The position numbers and the translations under genes were made by a program. 64,000 nucleotides of DNA from Proteinivorax hydrogeniformans (GTDB taxonomy: Bacteria; Bacillota; Proteinivoracia; Proteinivoracales; Proteinivoracaceae), in the NCBI RefSeq assembly GCF_040515995.1, contig NZ_CP159485.1:1736001-1800000 (forward strand), given 5' to 3'. The notes beneath the pieces were generated by a model. The model made no database searches. It was given only the letters and a program-made list of their open reading frames with translations, and was not told the DNA's origin. Positions 15,999-24,943 of the stretch are shown in pieces (positions within the stretch are counted from its first letter, which is position 1; each line of letters opens with the position of its first letter).

Positions 15999-16646
15999 TT
16001 ACCAGGGTAGTTTATATTCAATATCTAAGGGAAAAGCCTTTGTACTTAATTCACCTTCAACTTCAGAAATCATATCTTTTCTGACTGCGGTAAAGATAAC
16101 TGGTATATTTAGTTCTTGCCCAGCTTTTAAAGTCAGCTTTTCACCCTCTAATACTTGCTCCGCTTCTGTCAGTTCACCAACGTTTGTGTTGTTAATTAGA
16201 CCTGTAACTTTAAGCTTAGACAATCTTTCGATTCTATCTTTGAGCTCCCTAATCCCTTCTACTGAAGAGGTAAAAGGTCTGTTACCATTAACAACCATAA
16301 AAAGTTCATGATCAGCGTTTTTTAAGTGTTTAGAGTATCTACCTAACACAACTGACCCATCGTCCCCACCAACATCAAACACAGAAACACTATCATTTTT
16401 TTCAAATGCTGATAAAACTTCTGGTGGAAGGGCAGGCAAATCTGCTTGCGCTAGGTGTTTATTAAATATAACCTTAACTCCGCTGTTTTCTAGCTTTTTA
16501 GTATTATCTCTAGCCCTGAAGTAAGGATTTACTATATCCAAATCTACGATAGATACATCATGCTTTTTAGCAAGATCAATGCTGTAGTTTACTGAGACTT
16601 GCGTCTTACCACTACCATACTCTCCACAAAAGATATAAACTTTCAT
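15999..16646 (-). CDS. P-loop nucleotide-binding protein (MinD/CobQ-like) of the VOR operon
   Basis: 215-aa SIMIBI-type ATPase: Walker A GEYGSGKT near the N-terminus, then VDLDIVNPYFRARD (switch/deviant Asp), FDVGGDDGSVVLGRY (Walker B-like) and LINNTN. The ATG at 16646 is favoured because it follows the butyrate-kinase stop by one base with AAAGG upstream; the longer ORF (to 16709) would overlap buk by 62 bp. Homologues occur beside 2-oxoacid oxidoreductase operons. A role in cofactor or cluster insertion, or as a regulatory ATPase, is conceivable but unproven. Confidence 0.82.
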   Translation of the reverse strand: MKVYIFCGEYGSGKTQVSVNYSIDLAKKHDVSIVDLDIVNPYFRARDNTKKLENSGVKVIFNKHLAQADLPALPPEVLSAFEKNDSVSVFDVGGDDGSVVLGRYSKHLKNADHELFMVVNGNRPFTSSVEGIRELKDRIERLSKLKVTGLINNTNVGELTEAEQVLEGEKLTLKAGQELNIPVIFTAVRKDMISEVEGELSTKAFPLDIEYKLPW

Positions 16647-16647
16647 A

Positions 16648-17727
16648 CTAACCTTTATAAGTCTGGGCTTGTTCTTTGCCTTGTAGAACTCGAAGCCCAC
16701 CTTCTGCAAGAGCTAACATCTCATCTTCACCTGGATAAACCATAACTTTGCCGATAAACTCAACTCTATCGTTTATCCACTTGACTAGGCCTTTGTCATA
16801 AGCAAGTCCTCCAGTAAGAACAATACCATCGACTTCTCCTTTTAGTACCGCTGCACAACTCCCTATTTCTTTTGCTACTTGATATGCCATTGCTTCATAA
16901 ACCAAGGCAGCTTTCTCATCGCCTTTATCAACCATTTCTTGGATTTCTCTACCGTCATTTGAACCTAGGTAGGCAACAAGTCCACCTTTACCAGTAATTT
17001 TCTTTTTAATCTCCTCTTGAGTGAACTTACCAGAGAAGCATAACTTAACTAAATCTCCTACCGGCAAACCTCCACTACGTTCTGGTGAAAATGGGCCCTC
17101 GCCGTCTAAAGCGTTATTTACGTCTATTACTCTACCACCTTTGTGAGCGCCGACAGAAACACCGCCACCCATATGGGCAACTATTAAGTTAAAGTCTTGA
17201 TACTCTCCACCTAAATCTTCAGCTGCTCTTCTAGCTACAGCCTTTTGGTTTAATGCGTGTAGAATACTTTTACGTTCAAGTTCTGGCATTCCAGATATCC
17301 TTGCAACATCTTCCATTTCATCAACCACTACAGGGTCAACGATGTATGCAGGGATATTAAGCTGTTTCGCTACCTCGTTTGCGATAATTCCACCTAAATT
17401 CGAAGCATGTTGGCCTAATATACCTACCTTTAGGTCTTCTAGCATTTTTTCGTTTACTTCATAAGTTCCCCCAGCCATTGGTGCTAGCAAACCACCTCTA
17501 CCAACAACTGCTGATAACTTACTTAAGTTAATCCCTTGGTTATCTAGGCTGTTTAAGATTACTTCTTTTCTAAACTCATATTGGTCAATAATTGAATCAA
17601 ATTTGCCAACTTCCTCCGCACTATGACGCAAAGTCTCTTCGTAAAGTGGATTGTCACCTTCAAATACTGCAATTTTGGTGGAGGTAGAACCCGGATTAAT
17701 TGTTAATATTCTATTTGCTTCTGTCAT
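16648..17727 (-). CDS. buk: Butyrate/branched-chain fatty acid kinase (copy 1)
   Basis: ASKHA-fold kinase (359 aa): acyl phosphate + ADP to carboxylate + ATP. It carries [15 protein letters not shown] (phosphate 1), [31 protein letters not shown], and [12 protein letters not shown]. The length is typical of butyrate kinase. ATG behind AAGGAGG. It lies downstream of the leucine dehydrogenase gene and is separated from it by a stable hairpin. With Ptb it yields ATP from isovaleryl-, isobutyryl- or 2-methylbutyryl-CoA. A second kinase (19839-20900) is encoded in the same operon. Confidence 0.93.
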   Translation of the reverse strand: MTEANRILTINPGSTSTKIAVFEGDNPLYEETLRHSAEEVGKFDSIIDQYEFRKEVILNSLDNQGINLSKLSAVVGRGGLLAPMAGGTYEVNEKMLEDLKVGILGQHASNLGGIIANEVAKQLNIPAYIVDPVVVDEMEDVARISGMPELERKSILHALNQKAVARRAAEDLGGEYQDFNLIVAHMGGGVSVGAHKGGRVIDVNNALDGEGPFSPERSGGLPVGDLVKLCFSGKFTQEEIKKKITGKGGLVAYLGSNDGREIQEMVDKGDEKAALVYEAMAYQVAKEIGSCAAVLKGEVDGIVLTGGLAYDKGLVKWINDRVEFIGKVMVYPGEDEMLALAEGGLRVLQGKEQAQTYKG

Positions 17728-17750
17728 TAAACGTACCTCCTTTTAGTAAT

Positions 17751-17777
17751 GGAGAGTTGACAGTTAGTCAACTCTCC
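17751..17777 (-). other. Intra-operon hairpin between ldh and buk
   Basis: Perfect 11-bp stem GGAGAGTTGAC / GTCAACTCTCC with a 5-nt loop in the 59-bp gap between the leucine dehydrogenase stop and the buk start. No T run follows, so it is unlikely to be a full terminator. It may be an mRNA-processing or 3'-stabilising structure that sets different protein levels. Confidence 0.55.
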
Positions 17778-17786
17778 TAACTTAAT

Positions 17787-18857
17787 TTATTTGTTTAAGA
17801 AAGTGCTTTTTACTCTTCCTAGGTTTTCAATTCTTTCTTCTGCCATTTTGTCAGCAGCTTTGTAAGAAGGAATGTTGTCTCTCTTAGCGATTTCGTATAC
17901 TTTTTTGATGTTGTCATAAATTGTTGCAATTTTTTCCATCGCTCTTGCTTCGTTATATCCTTTTACTTCATCAGCCACGTTCATAAGGCCACCAGCGTTA
18001 ATTACATAGTCTGGAGCGTAAAGAATTCCTTTTTCATGGATAATATCTCCATGACGCTCTTCTTTAAGAACATTATTAGCAGCACCAGCGATGATTTTAC
18101 ACTTAAATTGTGGGATAGTGTCATCGTTAACAGTAGCACCTAGTGCTGTAGGAGCATAAATATCACACTCTACACCATAAATTGCGTCAGGCTCTACTAC
18201 CTCTGCACCAAACTCATTTACTACTCTATCTATAGCTTCCTGGTTAATGTCAGAAACAATTAGCTTTGCACCAGCTTCATGAAGATGCTTACATAAGTAG
18301 TAACCAACTTTACCAACACCTTGAACTGCTACTACTTTACCTTCTAGGCTGTCAGAACCCCAAGCTTCGTTAGCACTTGCTAAGATGCCTCTAAATGTAC
18401 CGTAAGCAGTTTTTGGAGATGGGTCTCCACTAGAACCATGAGATTCAGATACACCTGTAACATGATCTGTTTCTTCTTTTACGATATCTAGGTCTGCTAC
18501 TCCAGTTCCAACGTCAGCAGCTGTGATGTAGCGGCCATTTAAACTTTGTACATAGCGACCAAAAGCTCTCCATAACTCTTCAGACTTATCAGTGTTAGGA
18601 TCACCCCAAATAACTGTTTTACCGCCACCTAGGTTTAGGCCAGCAGCTGCAGCTTTGTATGTCATACCTTTCGCTAGTCTTAGTGCATCTTCGATTGCTT
18701 CTTCTTCAGTGTCGTAGTTCCACATTCTAGTACCACCTAAAGCAGGTCCTAGTGTAGTGTCGTGAATCGCGATGATAGCTTTTAAACCAGATGTTTTGTC
18801 ATGGCAAAGAACTAATTGCTCATAGTCGTAAGTTTCCATGTACTTAAAGATTTTCAT
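17787..18857 (-). CDS. ldh: Leucine dehydrogenase (branched-chain amino acid dehydrogenase)
   Basis: NAD-dependent reversible deamination of Leu/Val/Ile (356 aa). Catalytic lysines sit in [19 protein letters not shown] (both Lys of the LeuDH active site), and the catalytic Asp in [22 protein letters not shown] is the NAD loop. ALGGTRMW and [12 protein letters not shown] are the leucine-dehydrogenase variants of motifs that differ in the phenylalanine-type paralogue at 20916-21983, so the two probably use different substrates. Preceded by ptb, followed by buk. Confidence 0.92.
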   Translation of the reverse strand: MKIFKYMETYDYEQLVLCHDKTSGLKAIIAIHDTTLGPALGGTRMWNYDTEEEAIEDALRLAKGMTYKAAAAGLNLGGGKTVIWGDPNTDKSEELWRAFGRYVQSLNGRYITAADVGTGVADLDIVKEETDHVTGVSESHGSSGDPSPKTAYGTFRGILASANEAWGSDSLEGKVVAVQGVGKVGYYLCKHLHEAGAKLIVSDINQEAIDRVVNEFGAEVVEPDAIYGVECDIYAPTALGATVNDDTIPQFKCKIIAGAANNVLKEERHGDIIHEKGILYAPDYVINAGGLMNVADEVKGYNEARAMEKIATIYDNIKKVYEIAKRDNIPSYKAADKMAEERIENLGRVKSTFLNK

Positions 18858-18912
18858 AATAAATCCTCCCTTAATTTAAATGTTTTAAATTTATACTAAC
18901 GCTAGCATTTAC

Positions 18913-19818
18913 CTAGCGATTAGCGGCTACTAACACACCTAAAGCAATTGCATTAAGTTTAGCTTGATGGGTGTCTGCTCTAGATGTCAGAACTACCGGA
19001 GCTTTTGCCCCCGCGATAACTCCAGCTGTTTCAGCTTTTGCAAAATAAACCATAGATTTATATAGAACATTTCCTGCATCTATATTTGGAACAAGCAAAA
19101 TATCTGCGTTTCCTGCCACTTCGCTTTCAATACCTTTATGCGCTGCAGCTTCCGCTGAGACTGCGTTATCTAAAGCCAGCGGACCATCTACAATAGCATC
19201 TTTAATTTGCCCTCTTTGTGCCATTTGAGAAAGTGCTGCGGCATCTAGGCAAGGTTGCATATCAGGGTTAACAACTTCAACTGCCGCTAATGGTGCGACT
19301 TTTGGAACCTCAATACCTAAAGCTTTAGCAACTTCAACTGCATTTTGAGTTATTTGCATTTTTTGCTTCAAATCTGGGGCGATATTCATAGCACCATCTG
19401 TAAGTAAAAACAGTCTGTCATAACCATTAACTTCTAACGCAGCAACGTGACTTAAAACTTTACCTGTTCTAAGCCCTATTTCTTTGTCTAAAACTGCCCT
19501 TAAAATATCAGCGGTTCCTAATAGACCCTTCATAACTAAGTCGGCTTTTTTTGAGGATACAAGTTCTACAGCTTTTCTAGCTGCAGAAACTTTATTTTTT
19601 TCGTCGATTATTTCTACTTTGTCTAGGTTGTAACCTTGGGCGGTTGCTATCTGCTCAATAGCTGCTTTGTCACCAACTAAAATAGCTTCCACAATACCAA
19701 GTTCCACAGATTCTGTTACAGCGCCTAACACCTCTTTATCTTCGGCAGCTGCTACAGCAAGCGTTTGTTTTTTTACATTTTTTGCTTCTTCAATAATTCC
19801 TTTAATGGTTTTTATCAA
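18913..19818 (-). CDS. ptb: Phosphate butyryltransferase
   Basis: Transfers the acyl group from butyryl- or branched-chain acyl-CoA to phosphate (301 aa). Features are EAILVGDKAAIEQ, ADLVMKGLLGTADILRAVL and the C-terminal AKAPVVLTSRADTHQAKLNA block of the PTA_PTB family. The TTG at 19818 is chosen because AAGGAGG lies 8 nt upstream; the longer ORF begins with a GTG that is itself part of the Shine-Dalgarno. The resulting 301 residues fit Bacillus Ptb (about 299). It sits between the two dehydrogenase/kinase pairs and presumably serves both. Confidence 0.93.
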   Translation of the reverse strand: MIKTIKGIIEEAKNVKKQTLAVAAAEDKEVLGAVTESVELGIVEAILVGDKAAIEQIATAQGYNLDKVEIIDEKNKVSAARKAVELVSSKKADLVMKGLLGTADILRAVLDKEIGLRTGKVLSHVAALEVNGYDRLFLLTDGAMNIAPDLKQKMQITQNAVEVAKALGIEVPKVAPLAAVEVVNPDMQPCLDAAALSQMAQRGQIKDAIVDGPLALDNAVSAEAAAHKGIESEVAGNADILLVPNIDAGNVLYKSMVYFAKAETAGVIAGAKAPVVLTSRADTHQAKLNAIALGVLVAANR

Positions 19819-19838
19819 AACCTTCACCTCCTTAAGGG

Positions 19839-20900
19839 TTAGTAGATTTTAGCTTCTTCCTCTTCTGTTAATACTCTTAATGCGCCCTCACATAGCGCTA
19901 TCATTTCATCTTCCCCTGGATAGACAAGGAAAGGGGCGATAAATTCTGTATGCTCTTTAATCATGTCAACTAACATGTCAGAATAACTTAAGCCACCTGT
20001 TAGTACAATGTTTTCAACATTGCCCTTTAAAACAGTAGCCATTGCCGATATTTCTTTTGATATTTGGTAAGCCATCGCTCGATAAATAAGTTCTGCTTTT
20101 TTATCGCCTTCCAAAATCATCTTTTCTACATCTCTAGCGTCATTAGTTTTTAGATAGCCTACTAGTCCACCTTCACTGGTTATCTTTTTTTTAAGTGTGC
20201 TAAGATCATATTTGCCGCTAAAGGCTAACCTAACTAAATCGCCTACAGGCAGCCCACCTGCTCGTTCCGGAGAAAACGGCCCAAACTCGTTAGCATTGTT
20301 GACATCAATCATCCTACCATTACTCAGTGGAACGATAGATATCCCACCACCTAGGTGAGCAATTACCATATTTAAGTCATCAACCTTCTTATTTAGGTCT
20401 TTTGCAACCCTATGAGCCACTGCCTTGATATTTAAGGCATGTAACAGGCTTCTTCTTTCAATTTCTGGCATGCCCGATATTCTTGCTATATCTTCAAACT
20501 CATCTACAGCAACAGGGTCAACTATATACGCGGGTGCATTATGATTTTTCGCTATTTTATCAGCAATTAACCCACCAAGATTAGAGGCATGCTCGCCCTG
20601 TACTCCTATTTCTAAATCCTTTTTTAGATCCTCTGTAACAGTATAGGTGCCACTTGGCATCGGTTTTAATAAGCCTCCACGACCTACTACACAGTCAAGC
20701 TTATTTATACCTTCAGATTCTAGCCACTTAAGTATGGCTTGATACCTAAAGTCTAACTGATTAACTATTTTTTCGTACTTGCTAACTTCACTAACACTGT
20801 GGTCTAAGGAATAACCCTTTATTAGTTTTTTATCGCTAAAGTAAGCAAGCTTTGTTGAAGTGGATCCAGGATTGATTGCTAATACTTTCATTTCATTCAT
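19839..20900 (-). CDS. buk2: Butyrate/branched-chain fatty acid kinase (copy 2)
   Basis: 353-aa paralogue of the kinase at 16648-17727, with [45 protein letters not shown] and FSPERAGGLPVG intact, so both copies should be active. It follows the phenylalanine-type dehydrogenase by 15 bp and precedes ptb, so it may be matched to arylacetyl phosphate or another acyl phosphate; that is inference from order. ATG start with AGGTGG about 10 nt upstream. Confidence 0.92.
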   Translation of the reverse strand: MNEMKVLAINPGSTSTKLAYFSDKKLIKGYSLDHSVSEVSKYEKIVNQLDFRYQAILKWLESEGINKLDCVVGRGGLLKPMPSGTYTVTEDLKKDLEIGVQGEHASNLGGLIADKIAKNHNAPAYIVDPVAVDEFEDIARISGMPEIERRSLLHALNIKAVAHRVAKDLNKKVDDLNMVIAHLGGGISIVPLSNGRMIDVNNANEFGPFSPERAGGLPVGDLVRLAFSGKYDLSTLKKKITSEGGLVGYLKTNDARDVEKMILEGDKKAELIYRAMAYQISKEISAMATVLKGNVENIVLTGGLSYSDMLVDMIKEHTEFIAPFLVYPGEDEMIALCEGALRVLTEEEEAKIY

Positions 20901-20915
20901 ATTATTTAATCCACC

Positions 20916-21983
20916 TTATTTATAGGTTCTTGAAATTTTACCAATAGTCTCTAATCTGTTATCAACCAACCTTATAGCAGCTTCATTAGGAATGATATTT
21001 TCTGTTCTAGCGATATCAAAAATTTGGATTAACATGTCATAAATAGTAGAAGCTTTATTGTAAGCTCTTCCTTTATTATAGCCTTCAAGTTCATCTGCTA
21101 CTTGGATTAACCCTCCAGCGTTTACCACAAAGTCAGGAGCAAATAAAATGTCTTTTTCTGCTAAAACCTTGCCATGACGTGGCTCAGCCAACTGGTTGTT
21201 TGCAGCGCCTGCAATTACTTTACATTTTAGCTTGTCAATAGTGTCATCATTAATTATTGCACCTAGTGCATTTGGAGAAAACACATCACAGTCTACAGTG
21301 TAAATCTCATCAGGGTCTACAATTTCTACCTGAGGATATTCAGCTTTCACCTTGCTAATATGATCTTTAACAATATCTGTTCCAATCACTTTTGCACCTT
21401 CGTCAATCAGGTGACCTACTAAGAAATACCCAACTTTTCCTAACCCTTGTACCGCTACAGTCTTGCCTGATAAATTGTCTGTACCAAAAGCCTCTTTGCA
21501 GGCAGCCTTAATCCCTTTCCAAGTGCCGAAAGCAGTAATTATCGAAGAATTTCCGCCACCGCCATACTCTTCTGGCAAAGCGCCTACATATTGTGTCTCT
21601 TTTCTTGCAATAATGAAGTCATGAAAGGTTGTACCCACATCGGTACCAGTCATGAATCTACCTTTGAAAACGTCTATATAACGGCCAAATGCTCTAAATA
21701 ATGCTTCACTCTTATCCTTCTGTGGATCTCCCCATATCAAGGATTTTCCGCCACCATAATCTGTACCTGTAGCTCCAGATTTGTATGTCATACCTTTAGA
21801 AAGTCTAAGTACATCGGTAATTGCCTCTTCTTCAGTATCATATTTCCACATACGGCAACCACCTAAAGCAGGTCCTAGCGTTGTATCGTGAATAGCTATT
21901 AAGGCTTTTAAACCTGAGGTTTTTTCTTGGTTAAATACCAATTGTTCGTGCCCCTCTTTTTCCATCATCTCAAAGATTTTCAT
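20916..21983 (-). CDS. Glu/Leu/Phe/Val dehydrogenase family, phenylalanine-dehydrogenase-like
   Basis: 355-aa amino-acid dehydrogenase and first gene of the sigma-54 operon. The catalytic pair is conserved (GMTYKSGATGTDYGGGKS), as is the Asp in TGTDVGTTFHDF. Compared with leucine dehydrogenases it has ALGGCRM, TGTDVGTT, a Gly-rich PEEYGGGGNSSI loop and NAGGLIQVADELEG. These are the variants I associate with phenylalanine dehydrogenases of Lysinibacillus and Thermoactinomyces. A role in aromatic amino-acid oxidation to phenylacetate-type acids is therefore likely but unproven; valine or other substrates remain possible. Confidence 0.85.
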   Translation of the reverse strand: MKIFEMMEKEGHEQLVFNQEKTSGLKALIAIHDTTLGPALGGCRMWKYDTEEEAITDVLRLSKGMTYKSGATGTDYGGGKSLIWGDPQKDKSEALFRAFGRYIDVFKGRFMTGTDVGTTFHDFIIARKETQYVGALPEEYGGGGNSSIITAFGTWKGIKAACKEAFGTDNLSGKTVAVQGLGKVGYFLVGHLIDEGAKVIGTDIVKDHISKVKAEYPQVEIVDPDEIYTVDCDVFSPNALGAIINDDTIDKLKCKVIAGAANNQLAEPRHGKVLAEKDILFAPDFVVNAGGLIQVADELEGYNKGRAYNKASTIYDMLIQIFDIARTENIIPNEAAIRLVDNRLETIGKISRTYK

Positions 21984-22023
21984 AACTTATTACCCTCCTT
22001 CATTTTTTATATATAAAATAAAA

Positions 22024-22040
22024 AGCAATAACCATGCCAA
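22024..22040 (-). promoter_or_regulatory. Sigma-54 (-24/-12) promoter of the fermentation operon
   Basis: Minus-strand TTGGCATGGTTATTGCT matches TGGCAC-N5-TTGCW with one mismatch and exactly 10 nt between GG and GC. It is 40 nt upstream of the first operon gene. An AAA+ sigma-54 activator gene lies just upstream and a TTGCA array is positioned 140-185 bp away as an enhancer. Confidence 0.85.
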
Positions 22041-22110
22041 CTGTTTTGCCGCACAAGTACCTAAAACTATTATTTGATAAAATTCATATTAAATGTATCT
22101 AAATACAAAA

Positions 22111-22130
22111 AACCCTGTATTAGCAGGGTT
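22111..22130 (-). terminator. Terminator after the sigma-54 activator gene
   Basis: Stem AACCCTG / CAGGGTT with a 6-nt loop, flanked by A-rich DNA upstream and T-rich DNA downstream (so also readable on the plus strand). It lies about 90 nt past the activator stop, between enhancer array and promoter. Confidence 0.8.
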
Positions 22131-22180
22131 TTTTCGATCGTATCTCTTATCTTGATTTTTTCAAAACACCAATCCAACTA

Positions 22181-22226
22181 TGCAACAAATTGCATGGTTG
22201 CATATTATTTCTTGCAGTTTATTGCA
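22181..22226. promoter_or_regulatory. TTGCA repeat array, probable enhancer (UAS) for the sigma-54 activator
   Basis: Five TTGCA/TGCAA units in 46 bp (22181, 22190, 22198, 22212, 22222), the first two forming the dyad TGCAACAAATTGCA. The array is 140-185 bp upstream of the -24/-12 promoter, the usual distance for enhancer-binding proteins. It overlaps the stop codon and last codons of the activator gene. Confidence 0.6.
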
Positions 22227-23943
22227 CGTTATATTTTTCTAGCTTGTTATATAATGTTCTGATAGAAACTTTAAGATCTTTAGCAGTCTGAGTTTTATTG
22301 TTGTTATTATTTCTAAGGATTTTTAATATATAATCTTTCTCTGTTGCTGCAATAACCTCGTCTAACGAAAGATGTCTTTTATCATTTACTACCCTCTTAA
22401 GCGAAGAAGGGGTTGTCCCATCTAAGTGTGGCAGGTGGTTGTCATCTAGTAAGGTTTCAGAAAAATCCATATTGATGATTGCTCTTCCTATTATGTTCTC
22501 TAACTCTCGTACATTACCTCGGAATTTATATTGTGATAATCTCTCAATTGCTTTAGATGTAATCCCTTCTATGTTTCGACCATAATCTTGGTTGAATTTT
22601 TTTAAGATGTGCTTACTTAAAGGTTCTATTTCTTGTATCCTCTCTCTTAAAGGAGGTATAAATATAGGAACTACACTTATTCTGTAGTAAAGATCCTCTC
22701 TAAACGCACCTTTCTTAATAGCTTCTTCAAGATTAACATTGGTAGCTGCGATAATTCTCACGTCTACATTTTGAGGTTTTGATTCACCCACAGGAACGAT
22801 TTCTCGCTCTTGTAAAACTCTTAGTAGTTTCGCTTGAATATTTAAGCTTATTTCACCAATTTCATCTAAGAAGATTGTTCCGCCATTAGCTTGAGCAAAA
22901 ATTCCTTTTTTACCACCACGTTTAGCTCCAGTAAAAGCCCCTTCTACATATCCAAATAACTCACTTTCAAGTAGGCTCTCAGGTAGTGCTGCACAGTTTA
23001 CGCGGATAAACTGATTAAACCTTCTATTAGATGCATTGTGAATAGCATGAGCAAATATTTCTTTTCCTGTACCACTTTCCCCCCTTAGGAGTACAGTAGC
23101 AGGAGTGACAGCGGCATTTTCAGCCTGAGCTATAGCCATTTTCATATTTGTTTCTTTTGCAATTATATCCTCAAAAGTATATTTAGCTTCTAGTTTCCTT
23201 ATAATCCTTTTTGCTTTATCTAGTTCATAGTTAAGTCTTTTTATCTCAGAGATATCGTGAATAACTGCTACACTGCCCTTCAATTCATCGTTGACAATCA
23301 CAGGTGCTGCATCAACTAAAACTTCTTTTTCTTGAGGGCCAACCTTTAGCTTTTCACCTTTAATAGGCTTTCTAGTCTTTAAAACTTTTAGGTGAACACT
23401 TTCTCCTTGGCTTATATCCACTGTGGCAGGTTGCCCTAATATATCTTCTTCAGTAAAACCTGTAAGTTTTTTATAAGCCGGGTTAATAACTAATCCTTTA
23501 CCGTGTTTATCTACTACAGAAATAGCATCCTCTGTGGCGTTAATTATTGCTTCTAACATCCCTTGAATCTCTTTTAGATTTGTCGCTTCCTCCGCTAACT
23601 CAATAACCTCTGTTATGTCTCGAAAAACAGCAACAGCTCCAACTAGCTCCCCTTGTTGATTTAGCACCGGCATTCTGTTAGTCAATATAGTGCTATTGCC
23701 GATAACTTGCCTTTTGTTTAGCTCACCTTTACCCTCTCGCAGCACTCTTTTCAGCTTAGAAGTAGGTACAACTTCTGTCACCTCTCTACCTATAGCCTTA
23801 TCAGCGTCTACTTTTACTATTTTCTCTGCACCTTTGTTCATCAATATAATTTTACCTTCTAAATCTATAGCCATTATGGCATCTTTTATACTATCTAAAA
23901 TCCCTAATATTTCATTAGGCCCCATAATTTTTTTTTGCGACAA
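22219..23943 (-). CDS. bkdR: Sigma-54-dependent transcriptional activator (PAS-PAS-AAA-Fis; BkdR-like)
   Basis: 574-aa enhancer-binding protein. Two PAS sensor domains (about 10-110 and 125-235) are followed by an AAA+ domain with Walker A GESGTGKE, the sigma-54 contact loop GAFTGAKR, Walker [10 protein letters not shown] and an R-finger region. It ends in a Fis-type helix-turn-helix ([19 protein letters not shown]). A TTG at 23943 is preferred because GAGGAGG lies 8 nt upstream; a longer ORF from a TTG at 24006 with AAGGAG is possible. The order resembles bkdR upstream of the Bacillus bkd operon, hence the tentative symbol. Likely to drive the operon at 22 kb and perhaps ald. The PAS ligand is unknown. 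Confidence 0.92.
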   Translation of the reverse strand: MSQKKIMGPNEILGILDSIKDAIMAIDLEGKIILMNKGAEKIVKVDADKAIGREVTEVVPTSKLKRVLREGKGELNKRQVIGNSTILTNRMPVLNQQGELVGAVAVFRDITEVIELAEEATNLKEIQGMLEAIINATEDAISVVDKHGKGLVINPAYKKLTGFTEEDILGQPATVDISQGESVHLKVLKTRKPIKGEKLKVGPQEKEVLVDAAPVIVNDELKGSVAVIHDISEIKRLNYELDKAKRIIRKLEAKYTFEDIIAKETNMKMAIAQAENAAVTPATVLLRGESGTGKEIFAHAIHNASNRRFNQFIRVNCAALPESLLESELFGYVEGAFTGAKRGGKKGIFAQANGGTIFLDEIGEISLNIQAKLLRVLQEREIVPVGESKPQNVDVRIIAATNVNLEEAIKKGAFREDLYYRISVVPIFIPPLRERIQEIEPLSKHILKKFNQDYGRNIEGITSKAIERLSQYKFRGNVRELENIIGRAIINMDFSETLLDDNHLPHLDGTTPSSLKRVVNDKRHLSLDEVIAATEKDYILKILRNNNNNKTQTAKDLKVSIRTLYNKLEKYNVQ

Positions 23944-24052
23944 GGGTACAACCTCCTCTACACTACCCATTCCTTTTATAAATTTTATCACAATACAAAA
24001 AAGCAAACAATACTTCTCCTTCTTTGCCCCTCGATAAAGTGAAACTTCATTC

Positions 24053-24118
24053 AGTGGGGGAGAGAAAAACCCCCACTTACAACTCTTGAATTACCCTCGA
24101 ATTGTTGAAGTGGGGGGG
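24053..24118 (-). terminator. Terminator with alternative hairpin downstream of the MraY-like gene
   Basis: Three complementary blocks: AGTGGGGG (24053-24060), CCCCCACTT (24070-24078), AAGTGGGGGGG (24108-24118). On the minus strand the first transcribed pair (24108-24118 with 24070-24078, helped by AATT and CAA/TTG pairs between) is followed by TTTTT, making a terminator. The middle block can instead pair with 24053-24060. The mutually exclusive pairing lies in the leader of the sigma-54 activator gene. Confidence 0.6.
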
Positions 24119-24125
24119 TACATTG

Positions 24126-24905
24126 TTAAGATTTTCTGCCAATCTGATCTATAAACGATAAAAGCTTTGATTTACTAATAAGGCGGTTATATGAATATTT
24201 TTCGCCAATTATAGTCATCACTAAAACTATAAAATAAATAAAAAGCTTAATACCAATAGGCAGGTTTAAAACCTTAAGTGCTACTAAGGCCCCCAAAAGA
24301 TTAGAACCACCATCACCTAATACAGAAAGCTCTGTTAAGTCTAAGTACAAAGTGACCATAATAACGCCTAGGATAAAATAATCTTGTGGATTGCTAGTTA
24401 ATAGCGTCAAAGGCAAAAAGGAGAATATAAAAACTTTTTGACACCTACCCGGCCTTAAATCCAAAAAGTTAAACAAATTGACCAACATAGATAAAAATAT
24501 CACTTCAATTATCGCTAACAGCGAAAATCTCGTAATATATATTAGTAATATTAGAGGAATGCCACACGCTTTTAAAAAACCCGAAGTTAAATTACCTTTT
24601 AAAAATGCTTTTGTATGCCCTTTAAAACCCTTGTTAGTCTTATCATTACTAATATCATCTATATACCCAAATAAAAAAACAGCAGTATAAACAAATAATA
24701 AATCTAGGCCATTTGACGCAAAAAGAGCTACCTCTATTAGCTCCCCAACCAACATACTTAGCAAAATAAGCATACCAAGTGCAACGGCAAGGTGTTGCCC
24801 TCTATAATTTTTTATTTTTTTTTGAGAATTATAGCAAAAGTTAATGACTAGCTTTGCAAAAAGAGTAGATATCACTATGCCAGCTATTAAATATAAAACC
24901 TCCAT
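24126..24905 (-). CDS. MraY/WecA-like phospho-glycosyltransferase (membrane)
   Basis: 259-aa polytopic membrane protein of the glycosyltransferase-4 family, which transfers a sugar phosphate from a UDP-sugar to an undecaprenyl-type lipid. It keeps the Asp-rich GYIDDISND motif, the NLFNFLDLRPGR loop and LGDGGSN, in the family order, but is shorter than MraY (about 320 aa). Clustered with a family 2 glycosyltransferase, steB and steA, a set often seen together in clostridia and actinobacteria. The sugar and product are unknown. Confidence 0.82.
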   Translation of the reverse strand: MEVLYLIAGIVISTLFAKLVINFCYNSQKKIKNYRGQHLAVALGMLILLSMLVGELIEVALFASNGLDLLFVYTAVFLFGYIDDISNDKTNKGFKGHTKAFLKGNLTSGFLKACGIPLILLIYITRFSLLAIIEVIFLSMLVNLFNFLDLRPGRCQKVFIFSFLPLTLLTSNPQDYFILGVIMVTLYLDLTELSVLGDGGSNLLGALVALKVLNLPIGIKLFIYFIVLVMTIIGEKYSYNRLISKSKLLSFIDQIGRKS

Positions 24906-24943
24906 TTAACTCCTCCTTATCAAAAAAACACCTCGACTCCAAA

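Noticed and set aside
22074..22262. 62-aa plus-strand ORF upstream of the fermentation operon
   Set aside because: No ribosome site; spans a terminator, the enhancer array and the end of the activator gene.
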